A stretch of DNA of 55,780 nt from Pirellulaceae bacterium (GCA_023382975.1 JAHDXO010000065.1:1-55780); one strand, 5' to 3'; shown: positions 15,460-24,899, numbered from the stretch's first letter. Notes: generated by a model from the letters alone, not told the origin. A program made the numbers and translations.

Positions 15460-16467
15460 ATGACCGACGACCAATGCCTTCTCGATCTGGATCAAGACAG
15501 CGATTACGACGGTGCGTGGAAAGAAGCGCTGCGTCAGTTTCTTCGGGCATTCTTGGCCACGTATTTCCCCGTGGAATTTGCCGCGATCGACTGGACCGTT
15601 GAACCGGAATGGTGCGACAAGGAATTGAGCCAAGTGATGGGGCAAAGCGGCAAGCGGAACCGCCGGGTGGACATGTTGGCAAGAGTCCGCCTGCTAAACG
15701 GAGAGGAGCAATGGATTCTCCTGCACCTGGAAATTCAGTCGTCGTACGAGGAAGATTTCGTGTCTCGGATTTCCTTGTATAACGCCGGCATCTACTGGCT
15801 TTGCCAGCGTCGCGTCGTGTCGCTGGTGGTACTGGCCGATCTGCGGCGTGGCTGGGTGCCGGACGAGGATGTATTTCAAGTCGGGGGATTCGAAAGCCGT
15901 TTGAAGTTTCCGGTCTGCAAGCTCGTCGAACGGATGGACACCGACTGGCGGGATGACCATTCGCTGCCGGTGCTGGTGGCCCGTGCGCAGATCGAGGCGC
16001 TCCGCACGGCGGGCGATCCAGAAGGCCGATACCGGGCGAAGCGAAAGCTGGTGCTCGGCCTGTACGATTTAGGGTACAATGGAGACGAGGTCCGCGAGAT
16101 CTTTCGGCTGCTGGACTGGATGATGCATCTGCGCGGCGACCTGGAAAGGCAATTGACGCAAGAAATCGTCACCTACGAGGAGGCGCGAAACATGCCGTAC
16201 ATCACATCCGTCGAACGCTTCGCAGAGGCCCGCGGAGAGGCCCGTGGAGAAGCCCGCGGAGAAGCGCGCGGAGAGGCGCGCGGCAGAGCCAGCGTAGTGC
16301 TGTCGCTGTTGGCCGAGGTCTGTGGCGATCTGCCGGAGGACTCCGCGGCCCGCGTTCGGCAGTTGTCGTCACCAGCTCTGGAAAAACTGGCCAAATCCCT
16401 GCTGCGGTTCCAGTCGCTCGGCGATCTTCAAAGCTGGCTCGACCGCTTCGAAGCATCGAATGATTAG
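15460..16467 (+). CDS. PD-(D/E)XK nuclease-like protein, Rpn/DUF4351 type
   Basis: Encodes 335 residues. The N-terminal half has the Rpn/transposase_31-like nuclease pattern: DKELSQV, then D71 (RRVDMLA) and ExQ at 91-93 (LHLEIQSS), the D...E-x-Q catalytic arrangement of PD-(D/E)XK folds. The C-terminus (LPEDSAARVRQLSSPALEKL, LQSWLD) resembles DUF4351. Between them is a low-complexity EARG repeat encoded by five 12-bp DNA repeats. Such proteins are common in multiple copies in cyanobacteria and planctomycetes, are linked to DNA recombination or mobility, and are usually of unknown function. The ATG at 15460 is used; a TTG upstream is less likely. No clear ribosome-binding site is visible. Confidence 0.72.
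   Translation: MTDDQCLLDLDQDSDYDGAWKEALRQFLRAFLATYFPVEFAAIDWTVEPEWCDKELSQVMGQSGKRNRRVDMLARVRLLNGEEQWILLHLEIQSSYEEDFVSRISLYNAGIYWLCQRRVVSLVVLADLRRGWVPDEDVFQVGGFESRLKFPVCKLVERMDTDWRDDHSLPVLVARAQIEALRTAGDPEGRYRAKRKLVLGLYDLGYNGDEVREIFRLLDWMMHLRGDLERQLTQEIVTYEEARNMPYITSVERFAEARGEARGEARGEARGEARGRASVVLSLLAEVCGDLPEDSAARVRQLSSPALEKLAKSLLRFQSLGDLQSWLDRFEASND
16225..16284 (+). repeat. 12-bp coding tandem repeat (EARG)5
   Basis: Five in-frame 12-bp units (GAGGCCCGCGGA and close variants) encode EARG repeated in the linker of the DUF4351 protein. Units differ mostly at third positions, so the array is not brand new. Because the unit is a multiple of three, copy-number change would alter linker length without shifting the frame. 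Confidence 0.9.
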
Positions 16468-16581
16468 CGAATCGATACGCAGCTTCCCGAAATCGTGTCG
16501 CCCATCCCAACCCTTGGCGAATTCCGCGTTCCAATCACGCCCAGCCAACACGGCCGAAGAGATGGATTTCTCGAACGAAGC

Positions 16582-19398
16582 TCACATCCCGAGATGGCTT
16601 CGCAACAGGGCGGCAACTGGATCGCCCGATTCGGACGCCAGGCGAAGATCGTCAAGGAACGACTGACGGACCCGAGCGTGATCGGCCGGCGGCAGCGTTC
16701 GCAGGGACATGTCTTCCAGCATCTCCGTGCCGGTCGCCGCCTCCGCCAGTCGAGCCATCCATCCCGGCGGCGATCGGAAAGCGCCGCCCGCGTACATGCG
16801 GCGATAACCGAGCTTGTCCGTCACGGAAAGAACCCATCGACCATCCGGACTGAAGGCAAACTGTTCCGGCACGGCTTCAGGGTGCAAGGACTCCCCCAAC
16901 GTGTAGCCGGTCGGCGCATCGACCAGCAGCAAGAGCCTGTCCGCACCGAATTCGCCGCCAAACGTTTGTTGCGGAGCCCAACCTAACCACACACGTCCGT
17001 CGTGGCTGGACGTCAACGGCGTATCGGTGCGAGCCGAGCCGAGAACGACGCCGTTCAACGCCAGTCGCGACCCGGCCGGGTCCGCGGTCAAGACGAACTC
17101 AGGCCCCCAGGTAAATTGTCCGGAGATACCGTCTTCGATCGCCTGGATGGCATAGGCTTCGCGCAGCAAGCGAGTGTTTTCGCGCTGGATTCCGCGCTGC
17201 CCACCAAACGGCAGGGGCCCGAAAACGGTCTTCGTCGGGTCGGTCGCATCGACGAATTTGATCTCCGTGGCACCGCGACTCGCCTGGATCACGTGCGTCG
17301 CATCGGCCGTCAGCCCACCGAATTCTGTCAGATTTACTTTGTCGTCCTCCTGCCCCCGATCGATTCGGGCCGGTGCGAATCCTCCGGTCCGAATGTAGAC
17401 ATACAAACTGTCCGCGTTGCGCTCCGCGATGACAAACTCTTGTCCGTCATCGCTGGCGGCCAAGTCGCCGATCCAGTCGTTCGGACCACTGCGCAAGAGA
17501 CCGTCGGGGAGACTGCCCACCAGTCGCAACGACTGGCCATCGCGCAGTTCCAACCTGGTTCGCGCGACGTCCCCGTCAGCCTCCACGACGTACCACATCA
17601 GGAATCTCTTGCCGTCGGTCGAAAAACGCAACCGGCCTTTCCCGACAGTCTCCGAATCGCCCAAGTCCAAACGCTCACTCGCCAGCATCGCCCCCTCGTA
17701 CCAACGCTCCAGCCGCCCATCGCCATGGAGCACTACTGCGCAGGTGCCTGCCGGGTGGAAAGCCGCCGTCACAACGCTTGGCAGCGGGACTCGTTCCGCC
17801 AGCGACGAATCGCCGGACTGCCAGAACCATGCGGAACCCACCGGCGCGACGGTGACGATCCGCAGTTGGTCGGCCGATCTCCGAGCCGCAATCCACCGCT
17901 CGGGGCGAGCACCGGCATCATCGATCGATCTGACACGCCCGTCTCCAGATGCGGCTTCGCTCACGACGTTGAACACTCGGCTGCCACGATACACGACGAC
18001 CGTGCTGGCTGGAGACGCACGGTGGTCGAACGGTTCATCCAACTCAGCGCAGTCGTCCGCAGCGCCCTCCGCCGCCCAAACGGTGCGCCGGCAGCAGCGA
18101 CTGTTCTCCGTGCGTCTATCCTCGTGATCGCAGGACGGTTCCTGAAAGAGAACGCACCGCCCGTCGCGGCTGAACACCAGCGGTTTGTCGGTCCACTCGA
18201 TGTTCTGCTTCAGCAGCAGTTTTCCAGAGGCGAGTTCCCAGATCCACAGTGTGTCCTCCCAACCCCCGGTCAAAGCCAGCGCCATGCGCGAATCGGGACT
18301 GATCGCCAACGATTGGACACCCCGCTCGCTCTCGTTCACTTCCGAATCCAGACTGAAACCGGCGACGACTTGATCTTCGCACGGAAGGACCAGCCGTTCT
18401 CCGCTGTCCAGACGCCAGCCGATGACCGTGTAGTCGGATGTCACGCCGAGCACGTACCGAAGGTCGTCGCTGACCACGGCATGGACGAGTTCGCGCTGGC
18501 ATGCGGCAAAGTTGACGATCCGCTGAGGCAGGGCGGCTGCCAGATGAATCGCCCGATCGATGTACACCGGCCGCCGAGAGTCGCCGTTCGGCGCCACGGC
18601 GGCGGCACGCGCGGCAAAATGCAGAGCGAGCCGCGAGTCGCGCCCGGGTTCGGATTCCTCATTCGCGTTGTCGTACCACTGCTGAGCCAACTGCGACGCG
18701 ATTCCGTCGCGAGCCAGCGACGTTTCATGCCACTGCCAAGCCGCAATCAATGCTGCGGTAATCGCCGCCAGGGCCAGCAGAGCAAAAACGACGATCAAGA
18801 TGCGAAGAACGCGAGACCGCTTGTGCGACTGGCGTTCCAGGTCAAACGAACTGCGCAATGCCTCCAAGGTCTCGGCGGACGGCCCGTGGGAAAGTTGGGC
18901 TCGCGTTTCCTGAATCCACAATCCGTCCTGGTCCAGATAGCGCGCCAGCGCAGAATCGCGAGCGTCGGAACTGGAAAGCGAACCGTCGAAGTTGATCGGA
19001 ATGACCCGCTTGCCAGTAGCCGTGAAGATCTGCAGTTCCCGCAGCACAGGGTCATGGTCGGCGTCGCGCGGCGGGTCGGGCCGAACGGCGTGTGGCGAGC
19101 CTACCAACACCAACCGACTCGTCTTGCGGAGCGCCCGCTCCCCGACCCGCTTCCAATTGTCGCCCTTGATGTAATCCGCTGAATCCAAGAAGCAGTCGAA
19201 GCCATCCTGTTCCAACTGCTCCGCCAAACCCAGGGCGTACGATCTTCCATCGCTCCAGCGGTACGAGATGAAATAGTCGTACCCGTAGAACCAATCCAGC
19301 ACCCGCTGGAACCAACCGCGTCCCGCCAAACGCGCCGCCCGCTCGACGAACTCCGCGTCACCGGATGCAGCAGTGCCCTGTGCCCTATCCTCGCTCAT
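16582..19398 (-). CDS. TIR domain - transmembrane - WD40-like beta-propeller protein
   Basis: Encodes 938 residues. Residues 40-165 form a TIR domain (YDYFISYRWSDG; FDCFLDSADYIKGDNW; SRLVLVGSP; E121 in PVLRELQIF is the candidate catalytic Glu of NAD-cleaving TIRs). A membrane helix lies at about 197-220, followed by a linker (SRLALHFAARAAA) common in signalling proteins with WD40 repeats. The C-terminal 650 residues contain propeller-type repeats (SPDSRMALALTGG, SPDGRWVLSV and others). Predicted topology: cytoplasmic TIR, extracytoplasmic propeller. Function is not known. A sensor-effector protein with a propeller sensing domain and TIR output is an inference, with defence as one option. The ATG at 19398 has GGAG upstream. 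Confidence 0.78.
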   Translation of the reverse strand: MSEDRAQGTAASGDAEFVERAARLAGRGWFQRVLDWFYGYDYFISYRWSDGRSYALGLAEQLEQDGFDCFLDSADYIKGDNWKRVGERALRKTSRLVLVGSPHAVRPDPPRDADHDPVLRELQIFTATGKRVIPINFDGSLSSSDARDSALARYLDQDGLWIQETRAQLSHGPSAETLEALRSSFDLERQSHKRSRVLRILIVVFALLALAAITAALIAAWQWHETSLARDGIASQLAQQWYDNANEESEPGRDSRLALHFAARAAAVAPNGDSRRPVYIDRAIHLAAALPQRIVNFAACQRELVHAVVSDDLRYVLGVTSDYTVIGWRLDSGERLVLPCEDQVVAGFSLDSEVNESERGVQSLAISPDSRMALALTGGWEDTLWIWELASGKLLLKQNIEWTDKPLVFSRDGRCVLFQEPSCDHEDRRTENSRCCRRTVWAAEGAADDCAELDEPFDHRASPASTVVVYRGSRVFNVVSEAASGDGRVRSIDDAGARPERWIAARRSADQLRIVTVAPVGSAWFWQSGDSSLAERVPLPSVVTAAFHPAGTCAVVLHGDGRLERWYEGAMLASERLDLGDSETVGKGRLRFSTDGKRFLMWYVVEADGDVARTRLELRDGQSLRLVGSLPDGLLRSGPNDWIGDLAASDDGQEFVIAERNADSLYVYIRTGGFAPARIDRGQEDDKVNLTEFGGLTADATHVIQASRGATEIKFVDATDPTKTVFGPLPFGGQRGIQRENTRLLREAYAIQAIEDGISGQFTWGPEFVLTADPAGSRLALNGVVLGSARTDTPLTSSHDGRVWLGWAPQQTFGGEFGADRLLLLVDAPTGYTLGESLHPEAVPEQFAFSPDGRWVLSVTDKLGYRRMYAGGAFRSPPGWMARLAEAATGTEMLEDMSLRTLPPADHARVRQSFLDDLRLASESGDPVAALLRSHLGM

Positions 19399-19461
19399 GA
19401 TCGTATCTCCACGGGCTCCGCCCCCCTCGGCTTGCCGCGTAGTGAAAGGTTGTTCGTGCGA

Positions 19462-19473
19462 GCGTAGCTACGC
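19462..19473. repeat. 12-bp perfect palindrome at the 3' end of the HAD-like gene
   Basis: GCGTAGCTACGC spans the stop codon of the HAD-like gene (stop at 19468-19470). With its flanks (GAGCGTAGCTACGCTGC) it could form a stem as RNA. There is no following T-tract, so a terminator is not certain. Confidence 0.6.
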
Positions 19474-20268
19474 TGCAACTCTCGGGGCACGGACGCCGCG
19501 AAGCGGCGCCACGACACTGGCCAGTCGATCAAAATGCATGTCCGCTCGAACGTCCTTCGAGCATCCGACGGCGATCGTCGCCAGGCCGGCCGCGGACGCA
19601 GCCGCCAAGTGTCGCTCCTTGTGGCTGACCAACGCCATCGACTCGTGGTCCAGTTTCAAACCTGCGAGCAACTGCCCATAGAACGCCGGGTCGGCAAGCG
19701 ATTGACGGCTGTCGCCTGCGGAGACCATCGCTTGGAACGGCGCTGACAAGAAAAGCGATCGCAGTCGCGCGGTCAACTGAGGCCCAAGGCAAGCGCAATC
19801 CGCGACGGCAACGACGGCCGTACAGCGGCGTGCCAATCCCTCCAGCGCACACGAGATCCCAGGAAACGCATGCAGGCTGGCTTCCCATGTCTTGCGTTGT
19901 GCGGTCGCCGCAGCTTGGATCTCGTCGCAGAACCCCTGCGCCAGGCCGAGTTGGGCCAGGCAACACCGCAGCGCCCGCCAAAAAGCCGCATCGTCCGAAT
20001 CCGCATGGCGCAGGAATTCGGCTTCCCAGTCTTCCAGGAGCGTGTCGTAGCGCGTGTGGATTCCGGCATGGCTCAGCACCTGAGCCAACCAGCGCCACCA
20101 ACAAGTGTCGTCGTACACGACTCCGCCGACTTCGATCAGCAGACCGTCCAGGGGCGGAATTTTCGCCTTCGGCAAAGCGCAGCCAGGCCTCGTGGCAGGC
20201 GCACGGGAACCCGAAACGATCGGTGCGTTGTGAGGCAATCGGTGAGCGAGTATCCGTTCCACGATCAT
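19468..20268 (-). CDS. HAD-superfamily-like protein with altered catalytic Asp
   Basis: Encodes 266 residues. From residue 40 the pattern is that of a HAD hydrolase: LDGLLIEVGGVVYDDT where the motif is normally FD-x-x-G-V-x-x-D, a helical cap, AVVAVADCACL at the motif II position, and a late SHKERHLAAASAAGLATI segment. The nucleophilic Asp is Glu (E46), and motif IV has SHKE where GD-x-x-x-D is normal. Catalysis by the standard mechanism is therefore doubtful. It lies 47 bp downstream of the cytidylyltransferase-like gene, so the two are probably co-transcribed. GGAG precedes the ATG at a good distance. The role could be structural or regulatory. Confidence 0.68.
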   Translation of the reverse strand: MIVERILAHRLPHNAPIVSGSRAPATRPGCALPKAKIPPLDGLLIEVGGVVYDDTCWWRWLAQVLSHAGIHTRYDTLLEDWEAEFLRHADSDDAAFWRALRCCLAQLGLAQGFCDEIQAAATAQRKTWEASLHAFPGISCALEGLARRCTAVVAVADCACLGPQLTARLRSLFLSAPFQAMVSAGDSRQSLADPAFYGQLLAGLKLDHESMALVSHKERHLAAASAAGLATIAVGCSKDVRADMHFDRLASVVAPLRGVRAPRVAA

Positions 20269-20315
20269 CGCAAAGACTCCTTTCTTTGGATGATGGACGC
20301 GCTATGGCCAGCGGG

Positions 20316-21080
20316 TTATATCTCCTGCATTTCGCGGTTTAACGCTGCCATGCGTTCGCGAATTGCAGGTTGCTCGTCCAACAGGTTGGTAATTCGTTGC
20401 CAGTCCAGATTCTCCGGTCCCAGAGCATCCAGGATCAGTTGCGCGTGATCCCAATCCTCCTCGACCTCCAGCGACAGCCGCAGATCGTGGCGATCCAACG
20501 GCTTGGGAACCGGCAGCAGACGCAACTGGAAAATGTCCGGCCGCGAGTAGATAAAACGCGTCAAGTGACGTCGCTCGACCGGGTCGGTAGCTTTCTCGTC
20601 CGCCAACAGCACCGCATCCGCGCGACACCACTCGGCCAAGACGCCTAACTGGGCCAGCAGCGCCGATCCACCGCGAGTCGAACAGTAACCCATGTAGTCG
20701 CAGAAACCGTACGATTCGGCTCGCGATACCAAACGATCGATCATTGCCGGATCGACAAACGGGTTTTCCAAATCGACGCGGACGATCGCCGCAGGCTGGT
20801 AATGCCGCACCGCGGCCGACAATCGCGAGATCGCGTCGGCGTCCGGATCGGCCACAAACACGGACAGATCGGCGGGCAGCCAATCGGACAGCCGCTGCGC
20901 TTGCACCGCGCCCGCGGTGACCACGGCCACGTGGTCCAACAGCAGAGCATCCGTCATGCGCCGCGTCACCCATTCCACGAGCGATTGTCCGGCGAATCGG
21001 CGGATCGCCACGGTTTCCTGCGAATGTGCCGAGCCGGCGCTTCGAGGGATTACTTCGACGATGCCCAGGTTTCTTAACAT
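20316..21080 (-). CDS. Cytidylyltransferase-like (SpsF/NeuA family) protein, altered motifs
   Basis: Encodes 254 residues. The frame resembles CTP_transf_3 proteins (SpsF, NeuA, KdsB-like): RRFAGQSLVEWVTRRM, HVAVVT, VRVDLENPFVDPAMID, YSRPDIF and a final LRLSLEVEEDWDHAQLI. The family's N-terminal R-x-G-S-x-R-x-x-x-K nucleotide-binding signature is replaced by PRSAGSAHSQET, and two positions usually Asp are Glu (E105 and E206 region). Activity is therefore uncertain. The ATG at 21080 is preferred over a GTG at 21116 because GGAGG stands 8 bp before it. Pairing with a HAD-like gene recalls CMP-sugar pathways (KdsB/KdsC, NeuA), but both partners look modified. Confidence 0.66.
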   Translation of the reverse strand: MLRNLGIVEVIPRSAGSAHSQETVAIRRFAGQSLVEWVTRRMTDALLLDHVAVVTAGAVQAQRLSDWLPADLSVFVADPDADAISRLSAAVRHYQPAAIVRVDLENPFVDPAMIDRLVSRAESYGFCDYMGYCSTRGGSALLAQLGVLAEWCRADAVLLADEKATDPVERRHLTRFIYSRPDIFQLRLLPVPKPLDRHDLRLSLEVEEDWDHAQLILDALGPENLDWQRITNLLDEQPAIRERMAALNREMQEI

Positions 21081-21161
21081 GGGGCCGCCTCCAGTTGCAG
21101 TCGTGAGGGGAGTCACTTCCAGCGACGTTCGGATCAGTCTAGCCTTTGACTACCATCGGCG

Positions 21162-21581
21162 TCAAGCCGATACCCGAAATGTACCCTCTGCATAGACGGT
21201 CGCCCCTTCGACCTGGATGCAGAAGCCTTTCATCCGAAGAAAGTGGCCCAAGTGCAACTGGACCACAAACTCCAAACTTCGATCCCCCGCGGACAGCACG
21301 AAGCGGAAAATGGGCGTAATCCGCCACCAGGAGAAATTCCATGCGACGACTTGATTATCGACGCGAATGACATCGTACAAGCTGCGGCCATCGAATTCGA
21401 CGACCGCTTCGATCGGCGCTTCGAGCATCACGCGCCGATACAGCAGCCCTTTGGCGAGCAATCGGCCGCGTGTACCGGGATGGAGCGGACGCTCGACAAG
21501 CAGACCGCGGTCCGCCGTCGCCGGACTCTGATAGGGGTTTAACGCTTCAAATACCACGCGATTGCGTCCTGCTGCTAGCAT
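21162..21581 (-). CDS. Hypothetical protein with NPYQSP motif
   Basis: Encodes 139 residues from the ATG at 21581. The early NPYQSP motif occurs at the N-terminus of many planctomycete proteins. Later residues have an alternating pattern (AVVEFDGRSLYDVIRVDNQVV, FRFVLSAGDRSLEFVVQLHL) suggesting a small all-beta domain. An in-frame ATG at 21611 exists, but the intervening DNA overlaps a palindrome (21594-21609), so the shorter start is favoured. It is 81 bp upstream of the cytidylyltransferase-like gene on the same strand. No function can be assigned. Confidence 0.55.
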   Translation of the reverse strand: MLAAGRNRVVFEALNPYQSPATADRGLLVERPLHPGTRGRLLAKGLLYRRVMLEAPIEAVVEFDGRSLYDVIRVDNQVVAWNFSWWRITPIFRFVLSAGDRSLEFVVQLHLGHFLRMKGFCIQVEGATVYAEGTFRVSA

Positions 21582-21593
21582 CGAAAGGCCAAA

Positions 21594-21609
21594 GCCGCGA
21601 GACTTCGGC
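21594..21609. repeat. Short palindrome GCCGCGAGACTTCGGC
   Basis: Imperfect 16-bp palindrome, close to the right arm of the element at 15303-15330 (CGCGACTTCGGC). Probably a partial or solo member of the same dispersed repeat family, lying at the 5' end of the NPYQSP gene. Confidence 0.5.
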
Positions 21610-21728
21610 ACGCCTCATCTGCCGGTCATCTTCTATTCTACCGATCTGTCATGATCGTGGCGGGGTGTACCGCTCCGCAAGCATCACCGACCATTCCTTG
21701 GGCACCCAGCCAAACGATTTCGGCGGCG

Positions 21729-24700
21729 TCAGGGCGAGACGAAACGGTCGGCCTGATGCGGGGCGAGCGACGGTGAGGAAACCGCGGGTTGTTCGCGTCG
21801 GGAATCGAGGGCGGCCGCGACGGGGGACGGAGCGGGTTGATGGATTCTCAATAGTCGGAGCACCCGTTCGCCTGCATCGTCCAGCAGGCTGTAGACGACG
21901 GGGACGACAACCAGGGTCAGGATGGTCGAAGTCAACATGCCGCCGATGATCGAGGTGGCCATCGGGGCGCGGGTTTCGGCGCCGGCGCCCAGGCCGATCG
22001 CCACCGGGACCATTCCGGCCATGGTCGAGAACGCGGTCATCAAGATGGGCCGCAGTCGCACCGGACCGGCTCGCAACAGGGCTTCGCGGCGCCCCATCCC
22101 CTGACGTCGCAGCAGGTTGGTGTAATCGACCAGCAGGATCGCGTTCTTGGTGACCAGGCCCATCAGCATGATCATGCCGATCAGCGAAAAGATGTTCAGC
22201 GTGCGGCCGGTCAGCCACAACAGCCCCAGCGCGCCCACCACGGACAGCGGCAGCGAGAGCATGACCGTGAACGGATGCACCAGGCTCTCGAACTGGGCCG
22301 CCAGGACCATGTAGATCAGCACAACGGCCAGCACCATGCTAAAGCCGATGTTCGCGAACGATTCGGCCATCAAGTCGCCGGCGCCGGTGAACGCGGACGT
22401 CACTCCGGCAGGCAAACCGATCTCGGCTTCCAGGCGGCGAATGTCCTCCAGCGCCTCGCCCAACGTCTTGCCGGACTTGAGATTGCCCATCAACGTCACC
22501 TGCCGCGTGCGGTCCTGGCGGTCGATTTGGACCGGGCCGGTGCCGCTGCGGATCTCGATCAGATTGTGCAACTCGACCAACTTGCCGCCGCGAGTCCGCA
22601 CTGGAACGGCCAGCACATCGGCCGGATCGCTGCGTTGGTGTTCGGCCAAGCGGACGCGGACGTCGAACGTCTCGCCGTCCTCTTCGAACGTACTGGCTTC
22701 CTGCCCGCCGATCAGCGCCCGGACCGCGCGCCCCAATCCGTCGACCGAGACGCCCAAGTCGGCGGCCTTGTCGCGGTCGACAATCACTTCGAATTCCGGC
22801 TTGTCGGCGTCGAAGGTCGAGTTCACATCGACGATGCCGGGCACGGCGGAAATCCGCTCGGCCATCGTCGCCGACATGGCGATCAGTTCATCCAGGTCCG
22901 CGCCGCGCAGATTGTACTGGATCGGCGACGACCGGAAACCGCCGCCCGACACGCGCGGAACCTCCTCGACGCTGATCTTCAAATGGGTCAGATCGGCCAG
23001 GCTACGGCGAGCCAGTTCCATGACCTGACGCTGCCCGAGTTGCCGCTGAGCCTTGGGAGCCAACTGCGTCAGCATCGTCGCGACGTTGACGCGGCCTTCC
23101 AAGCCAGCGCCGATCGTGGTGAACGTCTGCCGCACGCCGGGCAACTGGTGCATCCGCCCCTCGATCTCGGCCAACACGGTCGATGTGGCTTCGAGCGACG
23201 AGCCGATCGGCGTTTCCACCTGGATATTGAATTGGTCCTCGTCCTGCGCGGGCACGAATTCGCTGCCCAGCAGCGCGACGATCATCATTCCGCCGACGAA
23301 CGATGCCAAAGCGCCGCCCGTCACGATCAGACGATGGTGCAGCGCGAATCGCAGCGTGGCGGCGTACCACGTCTCCAGCCGGCAGAACATCCACTCCAGA
23401 AGACTGAAGACGCGGCCGTGTTTGGGCGGGATCGCCAGCAACCGCGAGCACAGCATGGGCGACAGCGTCACCGCCAGGAACGTCGAGATGGCCACCGCGA
23501 ACGTGACGGTCAAGCCGAATTCGAAGAAGAACCGGCCGACCAGTCCGCGCATGAACGCGACCGGAATGAAGACCGCCCCGATAGCCAACGACGTGGCGAT
23601 GACCGCGAACCCGATCTCGGCGATCGCCACGCGGGCCGCTTCGAGCCGCGGGCGTCCCTCCTGCATGTGCCGGTACGTATTCTCCAAGACCACGATCGTA
23701 TCGTCGATGACCATGCCCACCGAGATGGTCAAGGCCAGCATGGACATCATGTTCAGCGAGAAATCCATCAGCGCCATGAAGGTGATCGTCGAGATCACGG
23801 TCGTCGGGATCACAATGGCGACGATGAACGATCCGCGGAAGCTGCGCAGAAATAACACGATCACCACAACCGCCAGGAGACTGCCGCGCAGCAGTTCGTA
23901 GCGCGCTTCGTCGTAACTCTGCTGGATGAACCGCGACAGGTCCTGGGCGATGGTCAGTCGGTAGCCCTCGGGCAACTGGCCTTGGATCTGCGCGACTCGC
24001 TGCTTGACCGCGTTGGCCACGGCCAGCGTGTTCGAGCCCGATTGGCGACGCACCAGTAACGACACGGCTCGCTGGCCGTTCAATTGTGCCAGGCTGCGTT
24101 CGTCTTCCAGTCCGTCCTCGACCCAAGCCACGTCGCGCAAGCGGACCGGCGCCCGCCCGTGCATCGCCACGATCAAGTTCTCGAAGTCCTCGACCTTCTG
24201 GATGCGACCTTTGGTCTTGACGATCACCTCGCGGTCGCGCGTCTCGACGCGTCCGCCCGGCGGCTCGGTGTTCTCGTCGCGCAGCCGGTCGATCACATCC
24301 TGGGCCGTCAGTTGGCGGGCCCGCAACTGATCGACTCGCAGCCAGATCCGCACTTCGCGTTCGCGATCTCCCACCAGACGCACATTGCCCACGCCGGTGA
24401 CGCCCTCGATCCGCGGCTTGATCACTTCGTCGGCCTGCCACGTCAATTGGCCGATCGAAGCCGGCCCGGCGAGCACCAGCGACAGGATGGGCGCCGAGTC
24501 GGGGTCGAACTTCTCGATGATCGGCGACTCGATGTCCCGCGGCAGGTCTCCGCGGATCGACGCCACCTTGTCGCGGACCTCCTGGCTGACGATGTCCGCT
24601 TTCTCCTCCAGATGGAATTCGATGAACACCTGCGACAACCCGTCACTGCTCTCGGAACGCAGCGTCTTGATGCCGCTGATCGTGTTGACCGCCTCCTCGA

Positions 24701-24899
24701 TCTTGTCCGTCACCTCGGTCTCGACCGTCTTCGGATCGGCGCCCTCGTAGGGGACGGTCACTGTGACGATCGGGAAATCGACGTCCGGAAACAGATTGAT
24801 TCCGATCTGGCGGTACGAGGCCAGGCCGAACACGACCATCGCCAGCGTCATCATCGACGCCAGCACGGGACGCTCGATCGAAACTTGCGCGATTCTCAC
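21729..24899 (-). CDS. RND-family efflux pump permease (AcrB/MexB type)
   Basis: Encodes 1056 residues, the normal length for an HAE1-type RND permease. N-terminus MRIAQVSIERPVLASMMTLA, then FPDVDFPIVTVTV, two large periplasmic loops and about 12 helices. The membrane proton-relay pair is visible in GMVIDDTIVVLENTYRH (adjacent Asp residues). The C-terminal helices include MLSLPLSVVGALGL and GLVTKNAILLVDY. It exports hydrophobic compounds, driven by protons, with a periplasmic adaptor and an outer-membrane channel. No channel gene is in the window. The start is GTG at 24899, overlapping the adaptor stop (GTGA), so translation is coupled. Substrate is unknown. Confidence 0.95.
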   Translation of the reverse strand: MRIAQVSIERPVLASMMTLAMVVFGLASYRQIGINLFPDVDFPIVTVTVPYEGADPKTVETEVTDKIEEAVNTISGIKTLRSESSDGLSQVFIEFHLEEKADIVSQEVRDKVASIRGDLPRDIESPIIEKFDPDSAPILSLVLAGPASIGQLTWQADEVIKPRIEGVTGVGNVRLVGDREREVRIWLRVDQLRARQLTAQDVIDRLRDENTEPPGGRVETRDREVIVKTKGRIQKVEDFENLIVAMHGRAPVRLRDVAWVEDGLEDERSLAQLNGQRAVSLLVRRQSGSNTLAVANAVKQRVAQIQGQLPEGYRLTIAQDLSRFIQQSYDEARYELLRGSLLAVVVIVLFLRSFRGSFIVAIVIPTTVISTITFMALMDFSLNMMSMLALTISVGMVIDDTIVVLENTYRHMQEGRPRLEAARVAIAEIGFAVIATSLAIGAVFIPVAFMRGLVGRFFFEFGLTVTFAVAISTFLAVTLSPMLCSRLLAIPPKHGRVFSLLEWMFCRLETWYAATLRFALHHRLIVTGGALASFVGGMMIVALLGSEFVPAQDEDQFNIQVETPIGSSLEATSTVLAEIEGRMHQLPGVRQTFTTIGAGLEGRVNVATMLTQLAPKAQRQLGQRQVMELARRSLADLTHLKISVEEVPRVSGGGFRSSPIQYNLRGADLDELIAMSATMAERISAVPGIVDVNSTFDADKPEFEVIVDRDKAADLGVSVDGLGRAVRALIGGQEASTFEEDGETFDVRVRLAEHQRSDPADVLAVPVRTRGGKLVELHNLIEIRSGTGPVQIDRQDRTRQVTLMGNLKSGKTLGEALEDIRRLEAEIGLPAGVTSAFTGAGDLMAESFANIGFSMVLAVVLIYMVLAAQFESLVHPFTVMLSLPLSVVGALGLLWLTGRTLNIFSLIGMIMLMGLVTKNAILLVDYTNLLRRQGMGRREALLRAGPVRLRPILMTAFSTMAGMVPVAIGLGAGAETRAPMATSIIGGMLTSTILTLVVVPVVYSLLDDAGERVLRLLRIHQPAPSPVAAALDSRREQPAVSSPSLAPHQADRFVSP

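Noticed and set aside
22275..23855. Open frame antisense to the RND permease
   Set aside because: The opposite strand encodes an unmistakable pump; the translation here has no domain and is low-complexity.
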